From NCBI GenBank assembly GCA_022824395.1, contig JAJDZX010000113.1, positions 62,001 to 126,000 on the forward strand: a stretch of DNA of 64,000 nt, written 5' to 3'. Positions 47,590 through 57,118 of this stretch are shown here, piece by piece; the first letter of the stretch is position 1, and every line of letters starts with the position of its first letter. The notes below the pieces were generated by a model. The model worked only from the letters and a program-made list of their open reading frames with translations. It was not told the DNA's origin and did not search any database. Both the position numbers and the translations under genes were made by a program. Origin of the DNA: Alphaproteobacteria bacterium (GTDB taxonomy: Bacteria; Pseudomonadota; Alphaproteobacteria; TMED109).

Positions 47590-48657
47590 ATGACGGGTTC
47601 CAGGCACTACACCTACGCCGGAGCCGGCGTCGACACCGATGCCGCGGCGGCGCTGGTGGATCGGCTCGCGCCGCTGGCCCGCACCACCGCCCGGGCCGGC
47701 ACGGCGGGCGGTCTGGGCGGCTTCGGGGCGGTCTACGACCTCGAGCGGGAGGGCTTCCGCGACCCGTTGCTCGTGGCGGCGACCGACGGGGTCGGAACCA
47801 AGCTCCTGCTGGCAGAAGCGGTCGGCCGGCACGACGGGATCGGCATCGACCTGGTCGCGATGTCGGTCAATGATCTCCTGGTCCAGGGGGCACAGCCGCT
47901 CTTCTTCCTCGATTACTTCGCCACCGGCCGGCTCGACCCCGAGCGCGCGTTTCAGGTTCTGGAGGGTGTGGTCGAGGGGTGCCGCCAGGCGGACTGTGCG
48001 CTGGCCGGCGGCGAGACGGCGGAACTCCCCGGCCTGTATGCCGGCCGGACCTACGACCTGGCCGGCTTCGCGGTGGGCGCGGTCGAACGCGACCGGGTGC
48101 TCCCCCGGAGCGATCTCGAGCCGGGCGATTGCGTGCTGGCGCTCGAGAGCAGCGGACTGCACGCGAACGGATATTCCCTGGTGCGGGCGATCGTGACCGG
48201 GGAGGACATCGATCTGGCCGGCGCGGCGCCGTTTGCACCCGACCAGGCGCTCGGGGACGTGCTGCTTTGTCCCACCCGGATCTATGCGCGCGCGCTACGC
48301 CCGGCGCTGGCGGCCGGCGACGTGAAGGCACTGGCGCATATCACGGGCGGCGGCCTGGCCGCCAACCTGGCCCGCGTCCTCCCGGCCGGCACGCAGGTCA
48401 CGCTCGATGGCGCGGCCCTCCGCCTGCCCCCGCTCTTCGACTGGCTGCGCGTGGCCGGCGGATTGAACGCCGATACCCTGTTCGGCACGTTCAACTGCGG
48501 CGCGGGCATGCTCCTGATCGCGGCCGCCGGAACGGCCGAGCGGATTCGGCAAGGCCTCGACGGTCAGGGAGTGCGCGCCTGGCCGGTGGGGACGGTGACC
48601 GCGGGCCGGGGGCCCGCCGTGGTGATCGAGAGCCCGGAGGCCGCGTGGCGGTCTTGA
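47590..48657 (+). CDS. purM: Phosphoribosylformylglycinamidine cyclo-ligase
   Basis: PurM (AIR synthetase) closes the imidazole ring in purine biosynthesis. GAGVDTDAA, ATDGVGTKLLLA, VNDLLVQGAQPLFFLDY, AGGETAELPG and GLHANGYSLVR are standard motifs. At 355 residues it is complete. Its stop codon lies 13 bases inside purN, so the two are translationally coupled. The pair catalyses the fifth and third steps of purine synthesis. Confidence 0.94.
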   Translation: MTGSRHYTYAGAGVDTDAAAALVDRLAPLARTTARAGTAGGLGGFGAVYDLEREGFRDPLLVAATDGVGTKLLLAEAVGRHDGIGIDLVAMSVNDLLVQGAQPLFFLDYFATGRLDPERAFQVLEGVVEGCRQADCALAGGETAELPGLYAGRTYDLAGFAVGAVERDRVLPRSDLEPGDCVLALESSGLHANGYSLVRAIVTGEDIDLAGAAPFAPDQALGDVLLCPTRIYARALRPALAAGDVKALAHITGGGLAANLARVLPAGTQVTLDGAALRLPPLFDWLRVAGGLNADTLFGTFNCGAGMLLIAAAGTAERIRQGLDGQGVRAWPVGTVTAGRGPAVVIESPEAAWRS

Positions 48658-49235
48658 ACGTGGCCGTGCTGGTCTCCGGGCGCGGCTCCAACCTGCAGGC
48701 GCTGCTGGACCGGGCTGCCTCCCAGGCCGGCTTCCGGGTGGCCGTCGTGGTGTCCGATCAGCCGGATGCGCCGGCCCTCGAGCGGGCGGCGGCGGCCGGA
48801 GTCCCGGTGGCGGTGGTCGCGCCCGCCGCCGGCGAGCGGCGGGCCGCGTTCGACGCCCGGCTGGACACCGCGCTGGTCAGCCGGGGCGTGGAGCTGGTGT
48901 GCCTGGCGGGCTTCATGCGGATCCTCGGACCGGGCTTCGTCGGGCGCTGGCGCGGCCGGCTGGTTAACATCCACCCGTCGCTGCTGCCGGCGTATCCCGG
49001 GCTCGATACGCACGCCCGTGCGCTCCGCGACGGCGCCACCCGCCACGGGTGCACGGTGCACTGGGTCCGCCCGGCGGTGGATGCGGGCCCGGTCATCGCC
49101 CAGGCGGCCGTGCCGGTGTGGCGGACCGATGACCCGGCGACGCTCGCGGCCCGCGTGCTGTCAGCCGAGCACCGGCTCTACCCGGAGGTGGTGGCCGGCA
49201 TCGCGGCCGGCCGGCTCCAGGATCCGGGGGCCTGA
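48645..49235 (+). CDS. purN: Phosphoribosylglycinamide formyltransferase
   Basis: PurN adds a formyl group from 10-formyltetrahydrofolate to glycinamide ribonucleotide. VLVSGRGSNLQALL, LAGFMRILGPGFV and the catalytic region NIHPSLLPAYPGLDTHARAL, read in segments, carry the Asn/His/Asp active residues. GTG 48645 and TTG 48654 are both possible starts. The first overlaps purM and is preferred. At 196 residues it has the normal length. The gene converges with the holC-ndk fusion, with 11 bases between stops. Confidence 0.92.
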   Translation: MAVLNVAVLVSGRGSNLQALLDRAASQAGFRVAVVVSDQPDAPALERAAAAGVPVAVVAPAAGERRAAFDARLDTALVSRGVELVCLAGFMRILGPGFVGRWRGRLVNIHPSLLPAYPGLDTHARALRDGATRHGCTVHWVRPAVDAGPVIAQAAVPVWRTDDPATLAARVLSAEHRLYPEVVAGIAAGRLQDPGA

Positions 49236-49246
49236 TCGGGCCCGGA

Positions 49247-50242
49247 TCAGCCCACGATGTCGAGCGCGGAGAAGAAGTAAGCGATTTCGCGGGCGGCGGA
49301 CGCCGGACTGTCCGATCCGTGAACCGCGTTCTGTTCGATCGAGGACCCGAAGTCCTTCCGCAGGGTTCCGGCGTCGGCGTCGGCGGGGTTGGTGGCGCCC
49401 ATGACCTCGCGGTTGCGAACGATCGCGTCCTCGCCTTCCAGCACCTGCACCACCACGGGCCCCGACGTCATGAACTCGCAGAGCGACGCAAAGAACGGGC
49501 GCTCGCGGTGTTCGGCGTAGAAGCCCTCGGCGTCCGGGCGGGTCAGGCGGAGGCGGCGCTGCGCGACGATCCGCAGGTCCGCCTCTTCCAGCCGGGCCAC
49601 GATGCGGCCGGTCACGTTGGCCCCCGTCGCATCGGGCTTGATGATCGACAACGTGCGCTCCACCGGTGCCGGGTCGTGACGGGGCGCCGGATCGTCGCCC
49701 GGCTCCTCGGCCTGGACCTGGTCGCCGCCCGCGGCGCCGTCGTCCGGCGCGTCCGGCGCGTCCGCCGGCGCCGCGGGGGAAGCGTCGCCGGGCGGTGTAG
49801 GCGCCTGCTCCCACCCACCCGTCGCGGTTTGGACCGACCACTGCACGCGGTCGGCGCCGGATCGGGCCCGCCCGAAGGCCTCGGCCGCGCGCGCCGCCTC
49901 CGGATCCGCCGTGTCGTAGAGCATGCAAATCCGCTGGAACGCGTCGGCGTCCGAGGCATCGGCGCCGTCCAGCAACACCAAGAGCTGCGCCTGGTTCGGC
50001 ACCGCCGTGGTGGTCGTGAGGAACACCGGGAGTTCCTCGGGATGCTCGTCGCCGTCGGCGCCGTGCGGCAGAAATGCGGTACCGCCCTCCCAGAGGCTGG
50101 TATTGAGGGCCTCGATCCGCCCGGCATCGGGGGAGCGGACGACGGCCCGGAGATCCTGCCGCAGCGCCGCGTGCAGCAGTTTCGGGACGACCGAACCAAC
50201 CGGCTGCGTGCATCCGTAGAGGTGAATCTGCGGTGCGCTCAT
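49247..50242 (-). CDS. HolC (DNA polymerase III chi)-nucleoside diphosphate kinase fusion
   Basis: One 331-residue frame joins two proteins that are normally separate. Residues 1-146 are a complete HolC domain (IHLYGC at the start, ICMLYDT late), the clamp-loader-associated chi subunit that links to single-strand-binding protein. Residues about 147-194 are an Ala/Pro/Asp/Gly-rich linker. Residues 195-331 are a complete nucleoside diphosphate kinase, from [11 protein letters not shown] to the active site [10 protein letters not shown] with phospho-histidine His308. An internal GTG at codon 194 could allow some separate Ndk. The gene overlaps the pepA stop as ATGA. holC and ndk adjacent to pepA is a known order, so the fusion arose from neighbours. 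Confidence 0.92.
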   Translation of the reverse strand: MSAPQIHLYGCTQPVGSVVPKLLHAALRQDLRAVVRSPDAGRIEALNTSLWEGGTAFLPHGADGDEHPEELPVFLTTTTAVPNQAQLLVLLDGADASDADAFQRICMLYDTADPEAARAAEAFGRARSGADRVQWSVQTATGGWEQAPTPPGDASPAAPADAPDAPDDGAAGGDQVQAEEPGDDPAPRHDPAPVERTLSIIKPDATGANVTGRIVARLEEADLRIVAQRRLRLTRPDAEGFYAEHRERPFFASLCEFMTSGPVVVQVLEGEDAIVRNREVMGATNPADADAGTLRKDFGSSIEQNAVHGSDSPASAAREIAYFFSALDIVG

Positions 50243-51735
50243 TCAAGGTTGTCCGCGACGTAGCGGTCGAGCAGGCGCACCCCGAACGCGGTTCCGCCGG
50301 GCGGCACCAGGGGCCGTCCACGGGTCCGCCAGGTCACGCCCGCGATGTCCAGATGCGCCCAGGGGATGCCGTCGATGAACCGCTCCAGCAGCTTGGCGCC
50401 GGCGATACTCCCGGCGAAGCGGCCGGAGCCCACGTTCTTCATGTCGGCGATGCGCGACTCGATGTGCCGGTCGTAGTCGCTGTCGAGCGGGAAACGCCAG
50501 ATCTTCTCCTGCACGGCGTCGCCGGCCGCGCTCAGGCGCTCGGCCAGCTGGTCGTCGTTGCAGAAGAGCCCGGCGCGCTCCTGGCCCAGTGCCACCAGGA
50601 TGGCGCCCGTCAGCGTGGCGAGGTCGATCACCGACTTGGGCTTGAACTTCTGCTGGGTGAACCAGAGCGCGTCGGCGAGCACCAGCCGGCCTTCGGCATC
50701 GGTGTTGATCACCTCGATCGTCTGGCCGTTCATGGTGGTCACCACGTCGCCGGGCCGCTGGGCCGTGCCCGAGGGCATGTTCTCGACCAGCCCGACCACC
50801 CCGACGACGTGGGCCTTCGCCTTCCGGCCCGCGAGCGCCTTCATGGTCCCGAGCACCACGCCGGCGCCGCCCATGTCCCATTTCATGTCTTCCATCGACG
50901 CCGACGGCTTGATGGAGATCCCGCCGGTGTCGAACGTGACCCCCTTGCCCACCAGCGCGAGCTCGGGGCGGGTCGTCCGGCGCCCGCGCCAGCGGAGCGT
51001 CACCACCCTGGGTTCGTTGGCGCTGCCCTGGGCCACGCCGAGCAGCGCCCCCATGCCCAACGCCTTGAGTCGCGCCGGCGCCAGCACGTCGACCTCGACC
51101 CCGAGCGGGCGCAGGCTGCGGGCCGCCGCGGCCAGCTGGACCGGGGTCAGGATGTTGGCCGGCTCGGAGACCAGGTCGCGCGTGAAGAACACCCCGTCCG
51201 CAACCCGGTCGAGCGCCGCGAACCGCTTGGCCGCCGCATCCGCCGGGGCGGCGGTCACCTCCACGGTGCTGGTGACGGGCTTTTGCTCGTCCTTGAGCCG
51301 CGTGTGATACCGGTCGAACCGGTAGCTCTGGAGACGAATCCCGTAGGCAATCTGGGCGGCGGCCTCCGTTGCGTCCACCGTCACGCCGTCCGGAAGCTCC
51401 GAGAGCACCGTCGCGCGCACCACCCGGTGGCGGTCGAGCGCCTGGGCGATCGCGGCCCCCACCCGGGCCACCGCTTCGGCATCGACCTTCGCAACGTCGT
51501 CCAGCCCGACCAGAATGACGCTGTCGGCTGCGATGCCGGTCGGGGCCGGAAACAGCATGGTCTTGCCGAAGCCGGCCTGGAACCGGTGCGCCTTGGCCCC
51601 TTTCAGCAGCGCGCCCTTGAGGCGCCGGTCAAGGTCCCGGCCGCTGGCGGAAAGCTTGCCGCCCTTGCCGACGGCAACGACGACGGCGCCGCTACGGGGG
51701 AGCGACGGCTTGATGAAACTTAAGTCAATGGACAT
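50239..51735 (-). CDS. pepA: Leucyl aminopeptidase (cytosol aminopeptidase, M17)
   Basis: PepA is a two-metal aminopeptidase that removes N-terminal residues. In some bacteria it also binds [19 protein letters not shown], read in segments, and the NTDAEGRL motif bear the metal ligands and the catalytic lysine and arginine. The 498-residue protein is complete, with the N-terminal macro-like domain (1-165) intact. Its stop overlaps the start of the holC-ndk fusion by four bases. It follows the 35-residue microprotein gene on the same strand by 48 bases. Confidence 0.94.
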   Translation of the reverse strand: MSIDLSFIKPSLPRSGAVVVAVGKGGKLSASGRDLDRRLKGALLKGAKAHRFQAGFGKTMLFPAPTGIAADSVILVGLDDVAKVDAEAVARVGAAIAQALDRHRVVRATVLSELPDGVTVDATEAAAQIAYGIRLQSYRFDRYHTRLKDEQKPVTSTVEVTAAPADAAAKRFAALDRVADGVFFTRDLVSEPANILTPVQLAAAARSLRPLGVEVDVLAPARLKALGMGALLGVAQGSANEPRVVTLRWRGRRTTRPELALVGKGVTFDTGGISIKPSASMEDMKWDMGGAGVVLGTMKALAGRKAKAHVVGVVGLVENMPSGTAQRPGDVVTTMNGQTIEVINTDAEGRLVLADALWFTQQKFKPKSVIDLATLTGAILVALGQERAGLFCNDDQLAERLSAAGDAVQEKIWRFPLDSDYDRHIESRIADMKNVGSGRFAGSIAGAKLLERFIDGIPWAHLDIAGVTWRTRGRPLVPPGGTAFGVRLLDRYVADNLE

Positions 51736-51783
51736 GGGCGAAGTTCCGATGGTGGGCCGGCTGGCCGCCGGCGCGTTTCGAAA

Positions 51784-51891
51784 TCAGTAGTTGAGAACCT
51801 GAACCAGAACGTAGATCGCGACTGCGGCGAACAGGATCGTGCCGATCGTGACCCACACCAGGCTCCGGTCGTTGGAAGGAGAATTAGCCAT
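51784..51891 (-). CDS. Single-helix membrane microprotein, 35 residues
   Basis: A short frame from ATG 51891 encodes a polar N-terminus (MANSPSNDRS) and one hydrophobic helix, VTIGTILFAAVAIYVLVQ. An AGGGA ribosome site lies seven bases before the ATG. Such single-helix proteins often attach to larger membrane complexes. No family is recognised, so it is annotated from its translation signals. It is divergent from the malic enzyme gene and precedes pepA on the same strand. Confidence 0.55.
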   Translation of the reverse strand: MANSPSNDRSLVWVTIGTILFAAVAIYVLVQVLNY

Positions 51892-52302
51892 GAGAAATCC
51901 CTGTCGTCGGCGTTGCTGCACGGTACGGCTTGCCCGCGACACGGGGCCAGCTGCGCGCAGGATGGAAGCCGGACCCGGAAGTTTCAAGGCGCGCAACCCG
52001 CGGCCCGAACCCGGCGCGCTTGGGTTCGGGGCGTTCGCGTCCGTGACCGCCGGCGCGAGCCCGGCGAAACACGATCCGGCGGCAGGGCAGGGTAGACCAA
52101 CCTGCGCCGACCGGCACCGACGCGGAGATTTCGCTACGATGCGCGATGCAATGAGGCGCTTGGGCCGGATCTGGTTGCCTGCCTGCCCACAGGGCAGAGG
52201 TGCGACCCACCTCCGTGTCTTGTACCCGGACGCCCTGGATTTCCCAAAGGCAGGACAGGGCGCGTGGCCGGCCAGCTCGGCCTGACGAAGCCCGAATCGC
52301 AC
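51892..52302 (+). other. Intergenic region between the microprotein and malic enzyme genes
   Basis: The 411 bases contain no convincing gene. The strand-wise open frames here are by-products of the high GC content. No terminator or clear promoter consensus was recognised. A GTG at 52264 would extend maeB by 13 residues and has a ribosome-site-like AGGA upstream. Confidence 0.5.
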
Positions 52303-54576
52303 ATGATCGATCAGACGCCGCTGCACAGCTACACCACCGAAGAAGCTCTCGAGTTTCATCGCCGTGGCAAGCCGGGCAAGCTGGAAATCGCTCCCACCAA
52401 GCCGCTGGTCACGGCCCGGGACCTCTCCCTCGCGTACTCGCCCGGTGTCGCCATCCCCTGTCTGGAGATCGAGCGCGACCCCGCGACGGCATTCGACCTG
52501 ACGTCCAAGGGCAACACCGTGGCGGTGATCTCGAACGGCAGTGCCGTACTGGGTCTCGGCAACCTCGGCGCCCTGGCCTCCAAACCCGTGATGGAGGGCA
52601 AGGCGGTCCTGTTCAAGCGCTTTGCGGACATCGATGCCATCGACATCGAAGTCGATACGGAAGACGTGGACGAATTCGTCCAGACGGTTCGCATAGTTGC
52701 CCACAGCTGGGGCGGCATCAACCTCGAGGACATCAAGGCGCCCGAGTGTTTCATCATCGAGCAGCAGCTGTCGGCCGCACTGGACATCCCGGTCTTTCAT
52801 GACGATCAGCACGGAACGGCGATCATCGCGGTGGCCGGGCTGCTGAATGCGCTCGATCTGACCGGGCGAACGCTCGAGGACACACGCATCGTGATCAACG
52901 GCGCCGGCGCGGCGGGGATCGCCTGCGCCGAACTGCTCCAGGCCATGGGCTGCCAGCCAGGCAGCATCATTATGTGCGACCGCACCGGGGTCATCTATCA
53001 GGGGCGGGACGGGCTCAACCAATGGAAGTCGGGCCATGCCGTTCGGACCAGCGCGCGGACGCTGGCGGACGCCCTGAAGGGCGCGGACGTGGCGTTCGGG
53101 CTGTCGGCCAAGGGGGCCTTCACCGCGGACATGATGCGGTCGATGGCCGCCAAGCCGGTCGTGTTTGCGATGGCCAACCCGGACCCCGAGATCCGACCCG
53201 AGGATCTGGCCGAGGTGCGCGAGGACGCCATTGTCGCGACCGGGCGTTCCGATTACCCAAACCAGGTCAACAACGTCCTGGGGTTCCCGTACATATTCCG
53301 GGGCGCCCTGGACGTGCGAGCTTCCACGATCAACATGGAGATGAAGATTGCTGCCACCGAGGCTCTGGCCGCGCTCGCGCGCGAGGATGTCCCCGACGAA
53401 GTGGCGGCTGCCTATGCCGACCGGGCGCTCCGGTACGGCCCGGAACACATCATTCCCAAACCGTTCGATCCGCGCCTGATCACGCAGATTCCGCCGGCGG
53501 TGGCCGAGGCCGCGATCGCCTCGGGCGTGGCCAATCGACCGATCCGCGAGTCCGGGGAGTACCGGCGCAAGCTGGCGACGCGGTTGGACCGAACCGCCTC
53601 GTTCATGCAGGTACTGGGTGACCGCGTGCGGGCCACCCCGCGCCGCATGGTGTTTGCCGAAGGCGACGAGAGCCGGATGATCCGCGCGGCGGCGCGCTGG
53701 CGGGACGAAGGGTACGGCACGCCGGTTCTCGTGGGCAACGAAGAACGCGTGCTGGCCAGCATGGACCAGCTGGGCATCCGCTCGGCCACCGGGCTCGAAA
53801 TCCTCAACGCAGCCGTCAGCCAGCGGACCGACGTCTACACGGATTTCCTTTACGGGCGCCTCGCCCGCCGGGGGTACTTGCGGCGCGATTGCCAGCGCCT
53901 GGTTAACCGCAACCGCAATGTGTTCTCGGCCTGCGCGGTCGCGCTCGGCGACGCGGATGCGCTGGTGACCGGTACGACCCGGAATCACTATTCGGCGCTC
54001 GCCGACATCCGTCGGGTCATCGATCCGCCGGCCAACGGCGAACTCTTCGGCCTCTCGATCGCGGTCACCGGGGGGCGGACCCTGTTCATCGCCGACAGCA
54101 CGATCCACGAGACCCCGTCGCCGTCGCAGCTGGCGGATATCGCGGTCGGGGCGGCGTCGGCGGCGCGCCGTTTCGGCCATGAGCCAAAGGTAGCCTTGCT
54201 GTCCTTTGCGAATTTCGGCCAGCCGATGAGCCCGGAAACCGGGCGGGTACGCCGGGCCGTCGAAATCCTCGACGAGCGCGAAGCCGATTTCGCCTACGAC
54301 GGCGAGATGGCTCCGGATATCGCGCTGCGGACTGACCTGCAGGAGCATTACCCGATCTGCCGGCTGAACGGGCCGGCCAACGTGCTGGTGATGCCGGGTC
54401 TGCACGCAGCCAGCATCGCCGTCCACCTCCTGTGCGAGACGGGCGGATGCCAGATCCTGGGCCCCATGTTGACGGGCCTCACGCACTCGGCGCAGATCAC
54501 CCGGATGGGCGCGCGCGTGTCGGAAATCGTGACGGCCGCCATCCTCGCGGCGCAAAGGGTGGAAGACGGGAACTAA
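52303..54576 (+). CDS. maeB: NADP-dependent malic enzyme with phosphotransacetylase-like domain
   Basis: The enzyme makes pyruvate from malate with reduction of NADP. The malic domain comes first (SLAYSPGVAIPC, FADIDAIDIE and HDDQHGTAI), then the NAD-binding region with INGAGAAGIACAEL. Residues about 430-757 are a phosphotransacetylase-like domain, which in MaeB proteins is regulatory and usually inactive. The start could be ATG 52303 or GTG 52264. The ATG places EEALEFHR at the normal distance. The gene precedes phoR by 18 bases, so it may share transcripts with the phosphate genes. Confidence 0.9.
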   Translation: MIDQTPLHSYTTEEALEFHRRGKPGKLEIAPTKPLVTARDLSLAYSPGVAIPCLEIERDPATAFDLTSKGNTVAVISNGSAVLGLGNLGALASKPVMEGKAVLFKRFADIDAIDIEVDTEDVDEFVQTVRIVAHSWGGINLEDIKAPECFIIEQQLSAALDIPVFHDDQHGTAIIAVAGLLNALDLTGRTLEDTRIVINGAGAAGIACAELLQAMGCQPGSIIMCDRTGVIYQGRDGLNQWKSGHAVRTSARTLADALKGADVAFGLSAKGAFTADMMRSMAAKPVVFAMANPDPEIRPEDLAEVREDAIVATGRSDYPNQVNNVLGFPYIFRGALDVRASTINMEMKIAATEALAALAREDVPDEVAAAYADRALRYGPEHIIPKPFDPRLITQIPPAVAEAAIASGVANRPIRESGEYRRKLATRLDRTASFMQVLGDRVRATPRRMVFAEGDESRMIRAAARWRDEGYGTPVLVGNEERVLASMDQLGIRSATGLEILNAAVSQRTDVYTDFLYGRLARRGYLRRDCQRLVNRNRNVFSACAVALGDADALVTGTTRNHYSALADIRRVIDPPANGELFGLSIAVTGGRTLFIADSTIHETPSPSQLADIAVGAASAARRFGHEPKVALLSFANFGQPMSPETGRVRRAVEILDEREADFAYDGEMAPDIALRTDLQEHYPICRLNGPANVLVMPGLHAASIAVHLLCETGGCQILGPMLTGLTHSAQITRMGARVSEIVTAAILAAQRVEDGN

Positions 54577-54594
54577 GTCGGGAGGCGCATCTCC

Positions 54595-55944
54595 GTGCCG
54601 ATGGCCGAACTGTTCCGTGCGGTGCTGCGCACTGCCGCCCCGGCGACCGCCGTGTTGCTGGTCGTCGCAGCCACCGGGCAGTTGGACTGGCAGGTTGCCG
54701 CCGGCATCTGGGCGGCCCTGCTCCTGCTCGGTGCCGGCGCTGCCTTCGTGCAGGTCCGCGATACGGCGCGGCTGGTCCGGTGGATCCGGGCGATGCGCGA
54801 CGGCGAATCCGGAGCGCATGCCGATGTCCTTGCCGGCGGCCTGCGGGAACTTTCCCGGCATCTCGCCCAGCTGGAGTCCGAAGTGGGCCGGGTCCGCGCC
54901 GGGGTCGCGGAGCGCGACCGGTTCATCCACGCGCTCCTGGAGGCGTTGCCCATGCCGGCGCTGACGCTGGCCGCCGATGGTCGCGTGACCCACGCCAATG
55001 CCGCCGCGACCAAATTGTTCGAGAAATCCCCGTCAGGTCATGCGCTGCCGGAACTCACTCGGGTACCTGCCTGCCTGCAGGCATTCGATGCGGCTGGAGA
55101 CAGCGGCGCGGCGCAGACGGTCCAGTGTCGCCTTCCGGCGGAGGACGGGGCCCTGCACCAGGTGTCGGTGCACCCGTTCGACCGGGATGCCGGGGCGCCG
55201 CGGCGCGTGATGATCTGTCAGGCGCTCGCCGACAGTACGCCGCGCGAAACGGCCAGGACCACGTTCCTGGCCAACGCGAGCCACGAATTCCGCACCCCGC
55301 TGACGGCGATTCTCGGCATGGTGGAGACGCTGCAGGGGCCCGGGCGCGATGACCCCGAGGTGCAGGAGCTCTATCTGGACCGGCTCGGCAAGCAGGCGAG
55401 CCGGATGGTGACGCTGGTGGACGACATGATCCATCTGTCGGCGGTGGAGATGAGCGAGGCCTTGCCGCCCGAAGGCCGGGTGGACCTGGTGCCGCTGGCC
55501 CGCGAGGTCTCGGAAGATCTGGCGTGGCAGGCGGCGGTGCGGTCGATGCACGTCAATGTCGAGGTGCCGGGCGAGCCCGTGACGGTCACCGGGGACGCTG
55601 AGCAACTGCGCCAGCTGCTGACCAACCTGCTGAGCAACGCGATCAAGCATGGCAACGAACACGGGCGCATCGGCGTCGAGGTGGGCGCGCACCCGCCCCG
55701 AATCACCGTGACCGACGACGGAGAAGGCATTCCGCCCGGAGAAACGGACCGCGTGTTCGAGCGCTTTTACCGGTCGGCCCAGGCCCGCAATCGACGGATC
55801 CCGGGCCATGGCCTGGGGCTCGCGATCGTGAAGCACGTCGCCCGTCGACACGGCGCCGCCCTGGACGTGCGCAGCGAGCCCGGCGTCGGTTGTGCCATCA
55901 GCGTGAAGTTCGAAGGCCCGGCAACGGCGACGCAACCGACGTGA
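54595..55944 (+). CDS. phoR: Phosphate regulon sensor histidine kinase PhoR
   Basis: PhoR senses phosphate availability through the Pst system and PhoU and phosphorylates PhoB. Two hydrophobic segments lie at about 10-50, a PAS-like domain follows (about 115-190), and then the H-box with His230 (ASHEFRTPL). The ATPase domain contains DDGEGIP and GHGLGLAIV. The start is GTG 54595 after a GGGAGG site. ATG 54601 is an alternative. A Pho-box-like site starts immediately after its stop. PhoR lies upstream of pstS and far from phoB, an arrangement seen in several Alphaproteobacteria. Confidence 0.9.
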   Translation: MPMAELFRAVLRTAAPATAVLLVVAATGQLDWQVAAGIWAALLLLGAGAAFVQVRDTARLVRWIRAMRDGESGAHADVLAGGLRELSRHLAQLESEVGRVRAGVAERDRFIHALLEALPMPALTLAADGRVTHANAAATKLFEKSPSGHALPELTRVPACLQAFDAAGDSGAAQTVQCRLPAEDGALHQVSVHPFDRDAGAPRRVMICQALADSTPRETARTTFLANASHEFRTPLTAILGMVETLQGPGRDDPEVQELYLDRLGKQASRMVTLVDDMIHLSAVEMSEALPPEGRVDLVPLAREVSEDLAWQAAVRSMHVNVEVPGEPVTVTGDAEQLRQLLTNLLSNAIKHGNEHGRIGVEVGAHPPRITVTDDGEGIPPGETDRVFERFYRSAQARNRRIPGHGLGLAIVKHVARRHGAALDVRSEPGVGCAISVKFEGPATATQPT

Positions 55945-55962
55945 CTGTCACATAATTTTCGT
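55945..55962 (+). promoter_or_regulatory. Pho-box-like site before pstS
   Basis: CTGTCAC-ATAA-TTTTCGT follows the Pho-box pattern of two 7-bp half sites separated by four AT-rich bases. The first half fits the CTGTCAT consensus with one mismatch. The second is weaker (four of seven). The site begins directly after the phoR stop and 93 bases before pstS. It is the expected place for PhoB control of the operon. Confidence 0.65.
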
Positions 55963-56054
55963 ATTCCATACACAATTGGATATGACTGGGTCCCGTACCA
56001 ATGTCGGCAACGGGCCGGATCGGCCCCATACCGTCATTGGGAGCATTCCGCACC

Positions 56055-57104
56055 ATGCACAATCGTCTCGTCGCTGCGGTCTTCGTCGCCGGCGCTGTAG
56101 TCGCCGCGGCCGGTGCCGCTCAGGCACGCGACCAGATCAACATCGTTGGGTCCTCGACCGTGTACCCCTTTGCGACCGTGGTCGCAGAGACCTTCGGCCG
56201 GGGTTCCGACTTCAAGACCCCCAAGATTGAATCCACCGGGTCCGGCGGAGGCATGAAGCTCTTCTGTGCCGGCCTCGGAACGGATCATCCGGACATCACC
56301 AATGCCTCTCGCCGCATGAAGAGCAGCGAGCTTGAGAAGTGTCGCGAGAATGGCGTCATGGACGTCGTCGAGATCAAGATCGGCTACGACGGCATCGTCG
56401 TCGCCAATGCCAATGCCGCCCCCGAGGTGCAGCTCACGCTGCGCCACCTGTTCCTCGCCCTGGCCAAGCAGGTGCCCGAAGGTAATCAGGAAGGCGGACA
56501 GCTGGTCGACAACCCGAACCAGATGTGGTCCGACGTCGACCCCTCGCTTCCCAACGTTGCCATCGAGGTGCTCGGCCCGCCGCCGACCTCCGGCACCCGG
56601 GACGCCTTCAACGAGCTCGCGATCGAAGGCGGCTGCAAGACGTTCCCGGGGCTGAAGGCCATCAAGAAGGAAGACAAGAATCGCTACAAGGCGATCTGCC
56701 GCGGCATTCGCGAAGACGGGGCCTACATCGAGGCCGGTGAGAACGACAACCTGATCGTTCAGAAGCTGGCCGAGAACCCCAACGCCTTCGGCGTCTTCGG
56801 GTTCTCGTTCCTCGACCAGAACCGCGACGCCGTGAAGGGTGCTTCGATCGACGGGGTGGCGCCGGAGTTCGAGAACATCGCGACCCGGGCCTACCCGGTG
56901 TCCCGCCCCCTCTACTTCTATGTGAAGAAGGCGCACGTGGACGTGATCCCCGGGATTCGCGAATACATCGGCGCGTTCACCAGCGACGACGCGTGGGGTG
57001 ACGAGGGCTACCTGACGGACCGGGGATTGATCCCCCTGCCGACCGACGAGCGGGCGCAGTTTGGCGACAATGCCGTTAATCTCACCCCGCTAGAGAGCCT
57101 CTAG
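56055..57104 (+). CDS. pstS: Phosphate-binding periplasmic protein PstS
   Basis: PstS binds phosphate in the periplasm for the PstCAB importer. A signal peptide of about 24 residues ends in AQA. The phosphate-contact regions GSSTVYPF, ESTGSGGGM and TSGTRDAF are intact. ATG 56055 is chosen because it begins the signal peptide, and the frame extends only weakly upstream. The mature form is about 325 residues. It is followed by a hairpin that probably limits transcription into pstC, giving more binding protein than permease. Confidence 0.92.
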   Translation: MHNRLVAAVFVAGAVVAAAGAAQARDQINIVGSSTVYPFATVVAETFGRGSDFKTPKIESTGSGGGMKLFCAGLGTDHPDITNASRRMKSSELEKCRENGVMDVVEIKIGYDGIVVANANAAPEVQLTLRHLFLALAKQVPEGNQEGGQLVDNPNQMWSDVDPSLPNVAIEVLGPPPTSGTRDAFNELAIEGGCKTFPGLKAIKKEDKNRYKAICRGIREDGAYIEAGENDNLIVQKLAENPNAFGVFGFSFLDQNRDAVKGASIDGVAPEFENIATRAYPVSRPLYFYVKKAHVDVIPGIREYIGAFTSDDAWGDEGYLTDRGLIPLPTDERAQFGDNAVNLTPLESL

Positions 57105-57118
57105 CCGCCACTTACCGA

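Noticed and set aside
51784-54993. Minus-strand open frame of more than 1000 codons across the malic enzyme and phoR start
   Set aside because: It is antisense to maeB. The translation is rich in Arg and His with no domain, a consequence of high GC content. Only its last 35 residues, with their own ribosome site, are kept as a candidate microprotein.
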